A stretch of 64,000 nucleotides of DNA from Nocardioides aromaticivorans (GCF_013408525.1 NZ_JACBZM010000001.1:4723001-4787000), one strand, 5' to 3'. Numbered from the stretch's first letter, positions 32,402 to 41,536 are shown. Notes: generated from the sequence alone by a model not told the origin. Translations and numbers: made by a program.

Positions 32402-32704
32402 TCAGTACCCGTCGTGCGCTCCGACCGGGACGACCCCGTCCCGAACGGCCCCATCGATGCTAGCCATCAGACGAGGGCACGGCTTGTGCATGTCCCGCCC
32501 AGCGGGCGCTTCGCCTCGTCGCTGGAACTCTTGACAATCGGACCTCGACTGTCCAGTCCACTGCACGGAGGTGTGGTGGTCGCTGTTCTTCTTGACCCGG
32601 ACCCGGGCCAGGCAGTCCATGCACGCCACCTCGACGAGGCGCTCCTCGGTGTAGCGCCGGAGGTCGGCGAGGGTCTCCTCGCTGGTCGGGACGAAGGAAG
32701 CCAT
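32402..32704 (-). CDS. Small Cys-containing protein between kshA and kshB
   Basis: 100 residues, 12 bp after kshA and 36 bp before kshB, so almost certainly co-transcribed with both. It has a CxxC pair (VACMDCLARVRVKK), then SVQWTGQSRSDCQEF and HKPCPRLMASIDGA, four Cys in all plus several His. This could bind a metal or form a small ribbon. No signal peptide or membrane helix. I do not recognise a family. Possible roles (electron carrier, assembly factor, oxygenase partner) are guesses from context. Confidence 0.75.
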   Translation of the reverse strand: MASFVPTSEETLADLRRYTEERLVEVACMDCLARVRVKKNSDHHTSVQWTGQSRSDCQEFQRRGEAPAGRDMHKPCPRLMASIDGAVRDGVVPVGAHDGY

Positions 32705-32716
32705 GTCAGCCGCCGG

Positions 32717-33859
32717 TCAGGCGTCCGCGGGCGCGGCGGCCTCGTCGGCCGCACGCTTGGCGAGGTTCTCGGCGACCTCGGCGTGCCAGTACTCGTTGGC
32801 CTTGGTGGTGTCGACCTCGAACTCGAAGCGGTCGACCATCTCGGGCTTGATGTCGGCGACGTCGACGTAGAACTGCTCGTACCAGCGGCGCAGCTGGTAG
32901 ACCGGGCCGTCCTCCTCGCACAGCAGCGGGTTCTGCACGGCGACCTTGTTCTCCCAGATGGCGACGTCCTGGAGGAAGCCGTCGCCGAAGGACTCGGTGT
33001 AGCGCTCGGCGATGTAGTTGCACGTCTTCTCGTCCAGGCCCTCCGGCTTGCGCACGCTGATGCCGTACTGGAGCGTGAACGAGTCGGGGCCGGTCGGGAT
33101 GTGGCAGTTGATGAGGATGACCTCGGTGATGAAGCCCTTGTAGTCGACCTCGAGCCAGTTGATCATGTACGACGGCCCGTAGTAGGTGGCCTCCGATTTG
33201 AGCGTCGAGTTCTCGTCGCCGTACCCGCCGCCCATCGTGTCGGGGCGGCCCTTCGACTCCATGAACTGGGTCGCGGTGTGGCCGTCGAAGATGTTGCGGA
33301 AGCTGGTCGGGAAGGCGAAGTGCACGTAGTAGAAGTGCGCCATGTCCGCGACGTTGTCGATGAGCTCACGGCAGTGGGAGCCGTTGATCTCCCGGGTGTG
33401 CCACGACCACGGCGTGTACTTGTCGGTCATCACGTCCGGCAGCTCGGGCGGCAGGATGTCGTGGTCGGCGGCCGAGCCCTCGGGGTCGTGCCAGATGAGC
33501 AGCTGGCCGTTGCGCACGACGGTCTCGTAGCGCTGGGTCCGCGCCCGCAGCGGCACCCGGCGCGCGTACGGGATCTCCTTGCACTTGCCGTCGCCACCCC
33601 AGCGCCAGTCGTGGAAGGGGCACGCGACGTTGTCGCCCTTGACCTCGCCCTGGGTCAGGTCGCCGCCCATGTGGCGGCAGTAGCCGTCCAGCACGTTGAG
33701 CTCACCCGAGCTGTCGGCCCACACCACGAGCTTGGTGCCGAAGCCGTGGACGGCGTGCGGCTTGCCGTCGGAGAAGTCCGAGGCCAGTCCCAGGCAGTGC
33801 CACCCACGCGCGAAGCGGATCGGCGCGGTGCCCTGATCGAGAAGTCGGCTGTCGCTCAT
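32717..33859 (-). CDS. kshA: Rieske non-heme iron oxygenase, 3-ketosteroid 9-alpha-hydroxylase component KshA
   Basis: 380 residues. The Rieske centre is YCRHMGGDLTQGEVKG with CPFHDWRW. The mononuclear iron motif is NVADMAHFYYVHFAF (Asp-x-x-His-x4-His). Together with an adjacent KshB-like reductase this is the 9-alpha-hydroxylase of androst-4-ene-3,17-dione type steroids, the step that opens ring B. The ATG at 33859 (MSDSRLLD) is separated by one base from a KstR-type operator; a frame starting at 33868 would run through the operator. Confidence 0.87.
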   Translation of the reverse strand: MSDSRLLDQGTAPIRFARGWHCLGLASDFSDGKPHAVHGFGTKLVVWADSSGELNVLDGYCRHMGGDLTQGEVKGDNVACPFHDWRWGGDGKCKEIPYARRVPLRARTQRYETVVRNGQLLIWHDPEGSAADHDILPPELPDVMTDKYTPWSWHTREINGSHCRELIDNVADMAHFYYVHFAFPTSFRNIFDGHTATQFMESKGRPDTMGGGYGDENSTLKSEATYYGPSYMINWLEVDYKGFITEVILINCHIPTGPDSFTLQYGISVRKPEGLDEKTCNYIAERYTESFGDGFLQDVAIWENKVAVQNPLLCEEDGPVYQLRRWYEQFYVDVADIKPEMVDRFEFEVDTTKANEYWHAEVAENLAKRAADEAAAPADA

Positions 33860-33860
33860 G

Positions 33861-33874
33861 TAGAACACGTTACA
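33861..33874. promoter_or_regulatory. KstR-type operator between kshA and the fadE26-like gene
   Basis: TAGAACACGTTACA fits TNNAACNNGTTNNA, the KstR consensus of mycobacteria and rhodococci. It sits against the kshA start; on the minus strand it contains a TAACGT hexamer 7 bases before the kshA ATG, so bound repressor would block the promoter directly. For the plus-strand gene it precedes a TAGGGT hexamer at 33885-33890. Confidence 0.75.
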
Positions 33875-33942
33875 GTTTTGGCGTTAGGGTGACAACAACC
33901 AGGCGGCCCGACCCGCCTGAAATCATCGTCACAGGAGAGCCG

Positions 33943-35133
33943 ATGCACATCGACCTGGAGCCGCAGCAGGTAGCGCTGCGCGAGGAGCTGCGCGCGTACT
34001 TCGCCGAGCTCGTCACCCCCGAGATCCGCGCCGGGCTGGCCTCGGCCACCGGCGAGTTCGGCGAGGCCGGCGTCTACAAGGACGTCATCCGCCAGATCGG
34101 CAAGGACGGCTGGCTCGGCATCGGCTGGCCGAAGGAGTACGGCGGCCAGGCGCGCTCCATGGTGGAGCAGCTGATCTTCACCGACGTCGCCGCCATCGCC
34201 GGCGTGCCGATCCCCTACCTGACGCTCAACACCGTCGGCCCGACGATCATGCGCTTCGGCAGCGACGAGCAGAAGGAGTACTTCCTCCCGAAGATCCTCG
34301 CCGGCGAGCTGCACTTCTCGATCGGCTACTCCGAGCCGGGCTCCGGCACCGACCTCGCATCGCTGAAGACGAAGGCGACCCTCGAGGGCGACGAGTGGGT
34401 GATCAACGGCCAGAAGATGTGGACCTCCCTCATCCAGTACGCCGACTGGCTCTGGATGGCCTGCCGCACCGAGCCCGACGCCCCGCGCCACAAGGGCCTC
34501 TCGATGATCCTCGTCCCGGCCGACGCGCCGGGCGTGTCGTACACGCCGGTGCACACGGTGGCCGGTGTCGGCACCTCCGCGACCTACTACTCCGACGTCC
34601 GCGTCCCGGCCTCCAACCTGGTCAGCGAGCGCGGCGGCGGCTGGGCGCTGATGACCAACCAGCTCAACCACGAGCGGGTGGCGCTCACCTCGGCCGCTCC
34701 CCTGGTCCACTCGCTCCAGCTCGTGAAGGACTGGGCCGCCGAGACCCGCAACCCCGACGGCCGCCGCGTCATCGACACCGAGTGGGTGCAGATCGCCCTC
34801 GGCCGGGCGCACGCCCGGGTCGAGGCGCTGTCGCTCATCAACTGGAAGCTCGCCGCCGACGCCGACCACGGCGTCGCGCTGTCGCCGGCCGAGGCGTCGG
34901 CCACCAAGATCTACGGCTCCGAGCTGGCGACGGAGGTCTACCGCTCGCTGATGGAGATCGTCGGGCCGCACGCCGGCATCACCGGCGACTCCCCCGGCGC
35001 CGCCCTCGCCGGGCGCCTCGAGCGCTTCCACCGGTCGTCCCTGGTGATGACCTTCGGTGGCGGCACCAACGAGATCCAGCGCGACATCATCGGCTACGTC
35101 GGCCTCGGCCTGCCTGCCGCCAAGCGAGCCTGA
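33943..35133 (+). CDS. Acyl-CoA dehydrogenase, FadE26/ChsE4-like subunit
   Basis: 396 residues. Acyl-CoA dehydrogenase signatures are FSIGYSEPGSGTDLASLKTK with MWTSLIQYADWLWMACR, and the FAD-contact end RSSLVMTFGGGTNEIQRDII. It is followed after 9 bp by a shorter dehydrogenase and then an acyl-CoA ligase, the same order and near-same lengths as M. tuberculosis fadE26-fadE27-fadD17. There the two dehydrogenases form an alpha2beta2 enzyme acting on steroid side-chain CoA esters. ATG chosen because CAGGAGAG precedes it; a GTG at 33889 overlaps the promoter. Confidence 0.85.
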   Translation: MHIDLEPQQVALREELRAYFAELVTPEIRAGLASATGEFGEAGVYKDVIRQIGKDGWLGIGWPKEYGGQARSMVEQLIFTDVAAIAGVPIPYLTLNTVGPTIMRFGSDEQKEYFLPKILAGELHFSIGYSEPGSGTDLASLKTKATLEGDEWVINGQKMWTSLIQYADWLWMACRTEPDAPRHKGLSMILVPADAPGVSYTPVHTVAGVGTSATYYSDVRVPASNLVSERGGGWALMTNQLNHERVALTSAAPLVHSLQLVKDWAAETRNPDGRRVIDTEWVQIALGRAHARVEALSLINWKLAADADHGVALSPAEASATKIYGSELATEVYRSLMEIVGPHAGITGDSPGAALAGRLERFHRSSLVMTFGGGTNEIQRDIIGYVGLGLPAAKRA

Positions 35134-35142
35134 GGAGCTGAC

Positions 35143-36150
35143 ATGGACTTTCTCTTCACCCCCGAGCAGGACGAGGCCGCCGAGCTGGCGGCGCAGATCC
35201 TCGCCGACAAGACCACCAACGAGCGGCTCAAGGAGGTCGAGGCCGGCGGCGACCGGTTCGACCGCGAGCTCTGGGCCACGCTCGGCGATGCCTTCGACTG
35301 GACCGAGCTCGACCTGATCATGCTCGCGCGCGTGCTGGTCGAGTGCGGCAGGCGCGTCGCGCCGGTGCCGCTGGCGGTCCACGCCGCCTGCATCAGCGTC
35401 CTCGGCGACGCGGTCGACCCGTCGCTGCTGTACGCCGCCGCCGTCGCCGAGGAGCGGGCGCACCTGCCCGCCTCGCCGACCGCCACGGCGGACGCCGAAG
35501 GCGCGCTCACCGGCACCAAGACCCTCGTGCGCGCCGGCATGGCCGCCGACGCGCTGCTCGTCACCGCGACCGGGCCCGACGGCCCGGGCGTGTACCTCGT
35601 CGACGCGACGGCGACCGGTGTCGAGCGGCAGGCGCAGAAGACCAGCGACGGCGACGTCGCCGCGCTGGTCACGCTCACGAACGCCGCGAGCACCCGGATC
35701 GGTGGGGCCGAGACGACGTCCCGCCTGAACCAGCTCCTGGTCGCGCTGTCGGCGGCCGAGCAGCTGGGCGTCACCGAGGGCGCCCTGCGCCTGACGTCGG
35801 AGTACGCCAAGACCCGCGAGCAGTTCGGCCGCCCGATCGGCACCTTCCAGGCGGTGTCGCAGCGCCTCGCCGACGGCTTCATCGACGTCCTCGGCCAGCG
35901 CCTGACGCTCTGGCAGGCGATCTGGCGCCTGCAGGAGGGTCTCCCGGCCGAGACCGAGGTCGCGACCGCGAAGCTCTGGGCCGCCGACGCGGGCCACCGG
36001 ATCGCCCACACCACCGTCCACGTGCACGGCGGCGTCGGGATCGACCTCGACGGCGAGGCGCACCGCTACTTCACCAGCGGCAAGCGGTTCGAGTTCCTCT
36101 TCGGGGGCGCCACCGAGCAGGCTCTCGCCATCGGCCGCTCCTTCGCGTGA
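35143..36150 (+). CDS. Acyl-CoA dehydrogenase, FadE27/ChsE5-like subunit
   Basis: 335 residues, shorter than a stand-alone acyl-CoA dehydrogenase (about 380), as expected for the partner subunit of a steroid-type alpha2beta2 enzyme. The C-terminal helix domain SEYAKTREQFGRPIGTFQAV with HVHGGVGIDLDGEAHRYFTS is well kept. Preceded by GAGGAGCTGAC. The stop overlaps the start of the ligase gene by 3 nt. Confidence 0.85.
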   Translation: MDFLFTPEQDEAAELAAQILADKTTNERLKEVEAGGDRFDRELWATLGDAFDWTELDLIMLARVLVECGRRVAPVPLAVHAACISVLGDAVDPSLLYAAAVAEERAHLPASPTATADAEGALTGTKTLVRAGMAADALLVTATGPDGPGVYLVDATATGVERQAQKTSDGDVAALVTLTNAASTRIGGAETTSRLNQLLVALSAAEQLGVTEGALRLTSEYAKTREQFGRPIGTFQAVSQRLADGFIDVLGQRLTLWQAIWRLQEGLPAETEVATAKLWAADAGHRIAHTTVHVHGGVGIDLDGEAHRYFTSGKRFEFLFGGATEQALAIGRSFA

Positions 36151-37652
36151 CCGTCCGGGACCTGCTTCTCGCCCGCGCCGAGGACGACCGTCCGGCACTG
36201 CGCTGGCGGGAGGCAGGATCCGTCGCCTCCCTGTCGTGGCGTGAGTACGTCGCCGCCGCGGCCCGCCTCGCAGCGGAGCTCGGGTCGCGGCTCGACCCAG
36301 CGCGACCCCCGCACGTCGGCGTGCTGCTGCCGAACGGGCCGGCCTTCGCGCTGCACCTCGCGGCGGCCGGCCTCGGCGGCCACGTGCTCGTCGGGCTGAA
36401 CTCGACCCGCCGCGGCGAGGCCCTCGAGGCCGACGCCGCCAGGGCCGACTGCCAGCTGGTCGTCGACTCCCTCGACGTGGCGCTGGGCGCGCTGCGCAGC
36501 AGGGAGACCGTCGCGCCGCCGGTCGCCGATCCGGCGCCGGACAGCCTCTTCATGCTGATCTTCACCAGCGGCACCAGTGGCTCGCCCAAGGCCGTCCGGG
36601 TGACCCACGAGAAGATCACCGGTCCCGGCACCCACCTCGTCGGCCGGCTCGGGCTGACCCCGGACGACGTCCACTACATCGCGATGCCCCTGTTCCACTC
36701 CAACGCGGTCATGGCCGGGTGGGCGCCGGCCCTCACGACCGGGGCTGCGTTCGCGGTCGCACCGTTCTCGGCGAGCGGCTTCCTTCCCGACGTACGCGAC
36801 TTCGGCGCGACCTACGCCAACTACGTGGGCAAGCCGCTGACCTACGTCCTGGCCACCCCCGAGCGGCCCGACGACGCCGACAACCCGCTGCGCCTGGTGT
36901 TCGGCAACGAGGCCAACGAGGGCGACATCGCGGCCTTCGCGGAGCGGTTCGGGTGCGAGGTCGTCGACTCGTACTCGTCCACCGAGAACGCCGTCATCGT
37001 GCAGCGCCGCCCGGGGATGCCCGCCGGGAGCCTCGGCCTGCCGCTCGACGGGATCAAGGTGCTGTCCAGCGAGACCGCCGAGGAGACGCCTGATGCCGTC
37101 TTCGACGCGACCGGGCGCCTCACCAACCCGGACGAGGCGATCGGCGAGCTGGTCAACACCACCGGTCGCGGTGCCTTCGCCGGCTACTACAACGACGACG
37201 ACGCCGAGGCCGAGCGGATGCGCGGCGGGATGTACTGGTCCGGCGACCTCGCCTACCGCGACGCCGACGGCTGGGTCTACTTCGCCGGCCGGACCGGGGA
37301 CTGGCTACGAGTCGACGGCGAGAACCTCGCCGCGGCACCGATCGAGCGGATCCTGCTCCGACACCCCGCCGTCGCCGAGGCGGCCGTGTACGCCGTGCCC
37401 GACGAGAAGGTCGGCGACCAGGTCGCCGCGGCACTCGTCCTGCGTGGGTCGCTCACGCCCACCGAGCTCGAGGAGTTCCTGGCCGACCAGGACGACCTCT
37501 CGTCGAAGGCCTGGCCGCGCTACGTGCAGGTCGTGGCCGACCTCCCGCGGACCGCCACCAACAAGGTGCTCAAGCGCGCGCTGGCCGCCGGCGGGGTGCC
37601 GGCGCCCGGGACCGCATGGCTGCGCGCGTCCCGCGGGACGTCGTACCGCTGA
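36147..37652 (+). CDS. Acyl-CoA synthetase, FadD17-like
   Basis: 501 residues, the same size as M. tuberculosis FadD17. The AMP-binding P-loop is LIFTSGTSGSPKAVRVTHEK; the adenylation motif is DSYSSTENAVIV, then YWSGDLAYRDADGWVYFAGR, and the C-terminal Lys lies in LPRTATNKVLKRAL. FadD17 ligates CoA to steroid side-chain acids. GTG start overlaps the fadE27-like stop (GTGA), giving a tightly coupled three-gene set under the 33861 operator. Confidence 0.82.
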   Translation: MTVRDLLLARAEDDRPALRWREAGSVASLSWREYVAAAARLAAELGSRLDPARPPHVGVLLPNGPAFALHLAAAGLGGHVLVGLNSTRRGEALEADAARADCQLVVDSLDVALGALRSRETVAPPVADPAPDSLFMLIFTSGTSGSPKAVRVTHEKITGPGTHLVGRLGLTPDDVHYIAMPLFHSNAVMAGWAPALTTGAAFAVAPFSASGFLPDVRDFGATYANYVGKPLTYVLATPERPDDADNPLRLVFGNEANEGDIAAFAERFGCEVVDSYSSTENAVIVQRRPGMPAGSLGLPLDGIKVLSSETAEETPDAVFDATGRLTNPDEAIGELVNTTGRGAFAGYYNDDDAEAERMRGGMYWSGDLAYRDADGWVYFAGRTGDWLRVDGENLAAAPIERILLRHPAVAEAAVYAVPDEKVGDQVAAALVLRGSLTPTELEEFLADQDDLSSKAWPRYVQVVADLPRTATNKVLKRALAAGGVPAPGTAWLRASRGTSYR

Positions 37653-37660
37653 CGCGGGGG

Positions 37661-38176
37661 CTACTCGTCGTCGCAGTGGTCGAGGGTCGAGCGGTCCTCG
37701 ACGGAGCCGTCGGCGACGACGACCTGGTCGGCGTCGAGGTCGCGCAGCTGGTCGGGCGTGAACGAGACCTGGCTCGCCTCGGCGTCGGCGCCCGAGTCGG
37801 ACGCGTTCAGGACATAGGTCCGGCCGTCCTCGAGCTCGGGCGCCTCGGGGCCGGTCCAGCCGTCCTGACGGCCGTCGAGGGTCAGCTCCACGGTGCCCGT
37901 CCGTCCACGGTCGGCCCGCCACGTGCCCAGGACCGGGTTCGGCTCGTCGTCATCGAGGCCGGTGCGATCGCCCAGCAGCTCGATCGTGTCGACCTCGCCG
38001 TCGCAGACCCGGACGACGGCCACCGCCCGGCCCTCGTCGTCGACGCCGATGCCCGCCCAACCGACGATCTGCGCGTCGACGGAGTTGCCGCAGGCGGTCA
38101 GGGCCGTGCCGGTGACGGCGAGGAGGACGGCGAGGAGGACGGTGCGGACGGGGGTACGGCGCTGGGTGGTGTTCAT
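37661..38176 (-). CDS. Lipoprotein of unknown function
   Basis: 171 residues. A signal peptide with lipobox ALTAC predicts membrane anchoring outside. The rest is acidic with a Cys pair (RVCDGE and DHCDDE, the latter at the very C-terminus) that may form a disulfide. No recognised domain. Convergent with the fadD17-like gene, 8 bp apart. Confidence 0.75.
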   Translation of the reverse strand: MNTTQRRTPVRTVLLAVLLAVTGTALTACGNSVDAQIVGWAGIGVDDEGRAVAVVRVCDGEVDTIELLGDRTGLDDDEPNPVLGTWRADRGRTGTVELTLDGRQDGWTGPEAPELEDGRTYVLNASDSGADAEASQVSFTPDQLRDLDADQVVVADGSVEDRSTLDHCDDE

Positions 38177-38230
38177 GAGCCCGATCGTCGAGGCTGGGAG
38201 CTCCGTGCGGTTGAGTACGGCTGCTCAGAA

Positions 38231-39730
38231 TCAGGGCAGCAGGGCTGCCGCGCGGCCCCGCAGACCCACCGCGAAGAAGCCCTCGTCGGTGTCGGTGTAC
38301 CAGACCTGCCGGCGGGCGATGTCCCACGCCGGCTGCGACATCGCCGAGGCGCCGTCGGGACCCGGCTGGTTGAAGTAGCCGACCTCGCGCGGGTGGGCCA
38401 GGTCGGAGATGTCGAAGAGCCGGAGCCCGGAGCCGATCATCGAGCAGGCCGCGATCCGGGGGTTCGAGCGCGTCGGCACCGAGCAGTAGTGCCCGGTGTA
38501 GCTGCGCACGATCGACGACGCCCCGGGGTCCTTCATGACGTCGGCGCGGATCGCCGGGTCGTGCACGTCGAGGCGCACGTTGGACACGACGACCGGCGCC
38601 CGCGGGTCGGTCACGTCGATGATCCGGGCCGCGCCGACCGGGCTGGTGGCGGAGTTGAACTTCGTGATGTCGCCGAACAGGTCGCTGAACTCGTCGACCT
38701 CGAAGACGTAGCGCCGCGCGCCGCGGACGAAGGGCTCCGCCACCTGCGGGATCGACGACTCCTCCCACGTGAGCCGCGAGAGCGTGCGGATCTGCGGGTT
38801 GGCGCGGCGGTCCTGGACGTCCGACACGTCGAGGATGTCCAGGCCGGCACCGTCGAGGAAGTTCGCGTCGCGGCCGCTGGGGCTGCCGATGTTCGCGACG
38901 TACATGGTGCGGCCGTCGCCGGACAGGCGCAGGCCGTGGTAGACCACGCCCGTCTTCGTCTTCAGCGTCCGCGGGCGGCGCGGGTCCGTGAGGTCGACCG
39001 CGGTGAGGGTGAAGCCGGCCGCGCCGGCGGTCCAGAAGGTCTTGCCGTCCGGGGCGAACCCGCTCTCGTGGCCCATCACGCCGGAGAGCGTCGTGGACAT
39101 GAGGCGCGGCTTGCGGCAGTCGCGGCTGACGTCGTACACGTCGAGGACGCCGGGCGCCGTGGCCAGCGTGCCCATCACGGCCGCGAGCAGGCCCCGCTTC
39201 TGGTTGACGAGCAGCGACTCGTGCGGCTGCAGCATCGCCGGGGTGATCAGGTTGGCCGTCCTCACCGGCTTGGCGGGATCGGTCATGTCGAGCACGACGA
39301 CGCCGAGCCCGGCACCTCCGGTGAGCAGGCCGGGGACGTTGAGGCCGACCATCAGCGCCGAGTCGTAGTAGGCGCAGGTGCGGCCGGTGACATCGGTGTA
39401 CCGCTGCACCTTGAAGCCGCCCGAGCCGAGCACGGAGCGCTTGCCGTGGTGGCCGACCTGCACGGTGTTGCAGCGGTAGCCCCGGGCCGCGCGTCCGGAC
39501 TCGTAGTCGGCCTTCGGGACGCGGCCCTGCTCGGCGGTCTCGGTGAGGTCGCCGGCCGCGCAGGTCGCCTCGGGTACGCCGCCGAGCGGCAGCTCGGCCT
39601 GGGACGACCCGGCCGTGACCACCGCGCCGCTGACGACCAGCGCCGCGGCGGCACCGGCGAGCAGCAGCCGCCGTACAGCGTGCTGGGAACGCCCCGCCGG
39701 CGGAGCGTCGTGAACCGTCTGGTCTGCCAT
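38231..39730 (-). CDS. Secreted LVIVD-repeat beta-propeller protein
   Basis: 499 residues. A signal peptide precedes about seven repeats carrying the LVIVD-type core, seen as VVVLDMTDPAKPVRT, LDVYDVSRDCRKPRL, LTAVDLTDPRRPRTL, LDILDVSDV, ARIIDVTDPRAPVVV and LRLFDISDLAHPREV. Such repeats form a bacterial extracellular beta-propeller whose function is not known. Three Cys lie near the N-terminus (ATCAAGD, YRCNT, RTCAYY), and two more pairs later. Start chosen at MADQTVHD; an in-frame ATG at 39742 is possible. Confidence 0.82.
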   Translation of the reverse strand: MADQTVHDAPPAGRSQHAVRRLLLAGAAAALVVSGAVVTAGSSQAELPLGGVPEATCAAGDLTETAEQGRVPKADYESGRAARGYRCNTVQVGHHGKRSVLGSGGFKVQRYTDVTGRTCAYYDSALMVGLNVPGLLTGGAGLGVVVLDMTDPAKPVRTANLITPAMLQPHESLLVNQKRGLLAAVMGTLATAPGVLDVYDVSRDCRKPRLMSTTLSGVMGHESGFAPDGKTFWTAGAAGFTLTAVDLTDPRRPRTLKTKTGVVYHGLRLSGDGRTMYVANIGSPSGRDANFLDGAGLDILDVSDVQDRRANPQIRTLSRLTWEESSIPQVAEPFVRGARRYVFEVDEFSDLFGDITKFNSATSPVGAARIIDVTDPRAPVVVSNVRLDVHDPAIRADVMKDPGASSIVRSYTGHYCSVPTRSNPRIAACSMIGSGLRLFDISDLAHPREVGYFNQPGPDGASAMSQPAWDIARRQVWYTDTDEGFFAVGLRGRAAALLP

Positions 39731-39791
39731 CTCGACCCCCATGTCGCGTCCGGCGCGCCTCCCGCCGCCGGGTCGGGCCCACCCTGACACG

Positions 39792-39840
39792 GTGACGACG
39801 GTCACGTCGACCGTTCCGAATGACGGTTTGCCGAAAACCG
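39792..39840. promoter_or_regulatory. Two inverted repeats in a divergent promoter region
   Basis: GTGAC-N4-GTCAC (39792-39805) and CGGTTT-N5-AAACCG (39824-39840) lie in the 186-bp gap between the LVIVD gene and the 39917 gene. The second sits in a locally AT-richer patch. Both have the form of regulator-binding palindromes; no known factor is recognised. Confidence 0.35.
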
Positions 39841-39916
39841 GTCACGGGAGCCGCGGCGTTGCTGCACCATGGCGGCTGACCCGCGGAGGGCGGGTCGCTG
39901 CAGGGATCGGGAGCAC

Positions 39917-40846
39917 ATGGACGACGTACAGCAGGGCGGGCAGCCCGACGAGGACGGATCGGGTCCGGCGGACACCGCAGCACCGCTCCGCAGGCGACGC
40001 TGGGCGCTCGCCAGTGCGGGCCTCGCGACCCTCGCGGCGGCCTCCACGGGACTCGCCCTCGCCCTGACGGGCGGCGACGGGGGCGCAGGTGCCTCGGCCG
40101 ACGAGCTGCCCTCACCCCGGTCGATCACCCGCGACGGAGTCACCTACGAGGTCGGCCTCATCTCGCCTGCGGCCGCGGCCCTCGACCCGGACGACCCGAA
40201 GGCCGTGACCGTCTACGTGTTCGCGGGTGAGAGCGCGGAGCAGCCCGAGTGCTCGATGCTCGAGCCCCGGGCGCGGATCGTCGAGCAGACGTCGAGCGCC
40301 GTCCGGATCGCCACCTACGTCTACCGGGTCCCGATCGAGGGCGACGAGTCGATCTCGTGCGGGTTCGTCACCAGCACGCCCGGCGCGGACTACCGGGCGA
40401 TGACCATGCACCTCAGCGAGCCGCTGGGTCAGCGTCGCCTCGTCGACGAGCAGTCGGGCGAGGACATCGGCCATCTCGAGCACGACTACGAGCCCACCCC
40501 GGGATGGCTGCCGAGCGGCTTCGCGCCACGGGACCGCGACCCGATGCTGGATCTCTACTCAGGATTCACACCGGAGGGCGACTTCCGCGTGAGCCGCCAG
40601 TACGTCCGTGGCCGCGACGGCTTCCTCGATGTCGACGTCCGGTCGTCCACCGGCTGCTGCGAGATGGGCGACGCGGTGTCACACGCCGACGTCGGCGGCC
40701 ACGAGGCGACCATCACCGAGAACGACTACCACCGCTGCGTCAGCTGGTCGCCCCTGCCCGGCATCGTCACGGACGTGTGCTCCACGATGACGTTGCTGCC
40801 GGCCGACGACCTGCTCCGCGTCGCCCGTAGCGTCCCGGAGCCCTGA
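39917..40846 (+). CDS. Single-pass membrane or exported protein of unknown function
   Basis: 309 residues. An acidic cytoplasmic start, RRRRWALASAGLATLAAAST as a signal-anchor near residue 35, then an extracytoplasmic part with several Cys (QPECSML, ISCGFVT, STGCCEMGD, HRCVSWS, DVCSTM), probably in disulfides. No domain recognised. ATG at 39917 chosen; it follows GGGAGC. The upstream codons in frame look non-coding. Confidence 0.7.
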   Translation: MDDVQQGGQPDEDGSGPADTAAPLRRRRWALASAGLATLAAASTGLALALTGGDGGAGASADELPSPRSITRDGVTYEVGLISPAAAALDPDDPKAVTVYVFAGESAEQPECSMLEPRARIVEQTSSAVRIATYVYRVPIEGDESISCGFVTSTPGADYRAMTMHLSEPLGQRRLVDEQSGEDIGHLEHDYEPTPGWLPSGFAPRDRDPMLDLYSGFTPEGDFRVSRQYVRGRDGFLDVDVRSSTGCCEMGDAVSHADVGGHEATITENDYHRCVSWSPLPGIVTDVCSTMTLLPADDLLRVARSVPEP

Positions 40847-40854
40847 GCGACGGC

Positions 40855-41508
40855 TCAGCCCTCGTAGGCGATCTCCGGACGCCAGTCGGACTCGTCCTGG
40901 TCGATCGCGGCCCGCAGCGCCTTCGCGACGTTGTCGGGCGCGAACGGACCCTCCTTGGCGAGCATCCCGCGCACGGTCACGGACACCGCACGGATCCCGT
41001 CGCCCGCGAGCGCGGCGTCGATGCTGCGCACGAGGTTCTGGAGGCCGGCCTTCTGCACGCCGAGCGATGCCGCCCCGAACCACGGCTTGTCCGCCGCCAT
41101 GCTGCCCGTGGCACTCAGCCGGCCACCCGGTCCCATGAACGGTCGCGCCGCCTGGAGGAAGGTCAGCAGCGCCCCGACCCCGAGCCGGACGTCCTCGAGC
41201 AGCTCGTCGGGCGACAACGACAGCGGGTCCTTCTCCCGGTACGCCGAGGGGTTGAAGTGCAGGACGTCGACGTGCCCGAGCTTCTCCGCCATCCGGGTCA
41301 CGGCCGCCCGGGTCGCGACGTCGTCGGTGAGGTCGGCCACGGCGGTCTCGGCGGACCCACCGGCCGCCTCGACCTGGTCCGCCAGCGTGGCCAGCACTCC
41401 CTGGTCCGCGCCCAGCAGGCCGACCGTCGCGCCCTCGGCGGCGTACAGGCGGGCGAGCGAGCCGCTCACCCCGGGTCCGGCTCCGGCGATCAGGACGTTA
41501 CGGGTCAT
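40855..41508 (-). CDS. SDR-family Rossmann protein lacking the catalytic Tyr
   Basis: 217 residues. The nucleotide motif IAGAGPGVSGSLARLYAAEG fits the SDR fold. The usual NAG triad region reads HFNPSAY, and the Tyr-x-x-x-Lys active site reads LGVQK, with Leu where Tyr is expected, so ordinary SDR chemistry is unlikely. A TAGGTT hexamer lies 6 bases before the ATG (leaderless type). Confidence 0.78.
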   Translation of the reverse strand: MTRNVLIAGAGPGVSGSLARLYAAEGATVGLLGADQGVLATLADQVEAAGGSAETAVADLTDDVATRAAVTRMAEKLGHVDVLHFNPSAYREKDPLSLSPDELLEDVRLGVGALLTFLQAARPFMGPGGRLSATGSMAADKPWFGAASLGVQKAGLQNLVRSIDAALAGDGIRAVSVTVRGMLAKEGPFAPDNVAKALRAAIDQDESDWRPEIAYEG

Positions 41509-41536
41509 GACGCCAACCTAGTGGGGCCACGCCTGC

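Noticed and set aside
33860..33942. Earlier starts for kshA (33868) and the FadE26-like gene (33889)
   Set aside because: Both would place coding sequence over the KstR box or the -10 region; the ATGs at 33859 and 33943 match family starts, and the latter has a ribosome site.
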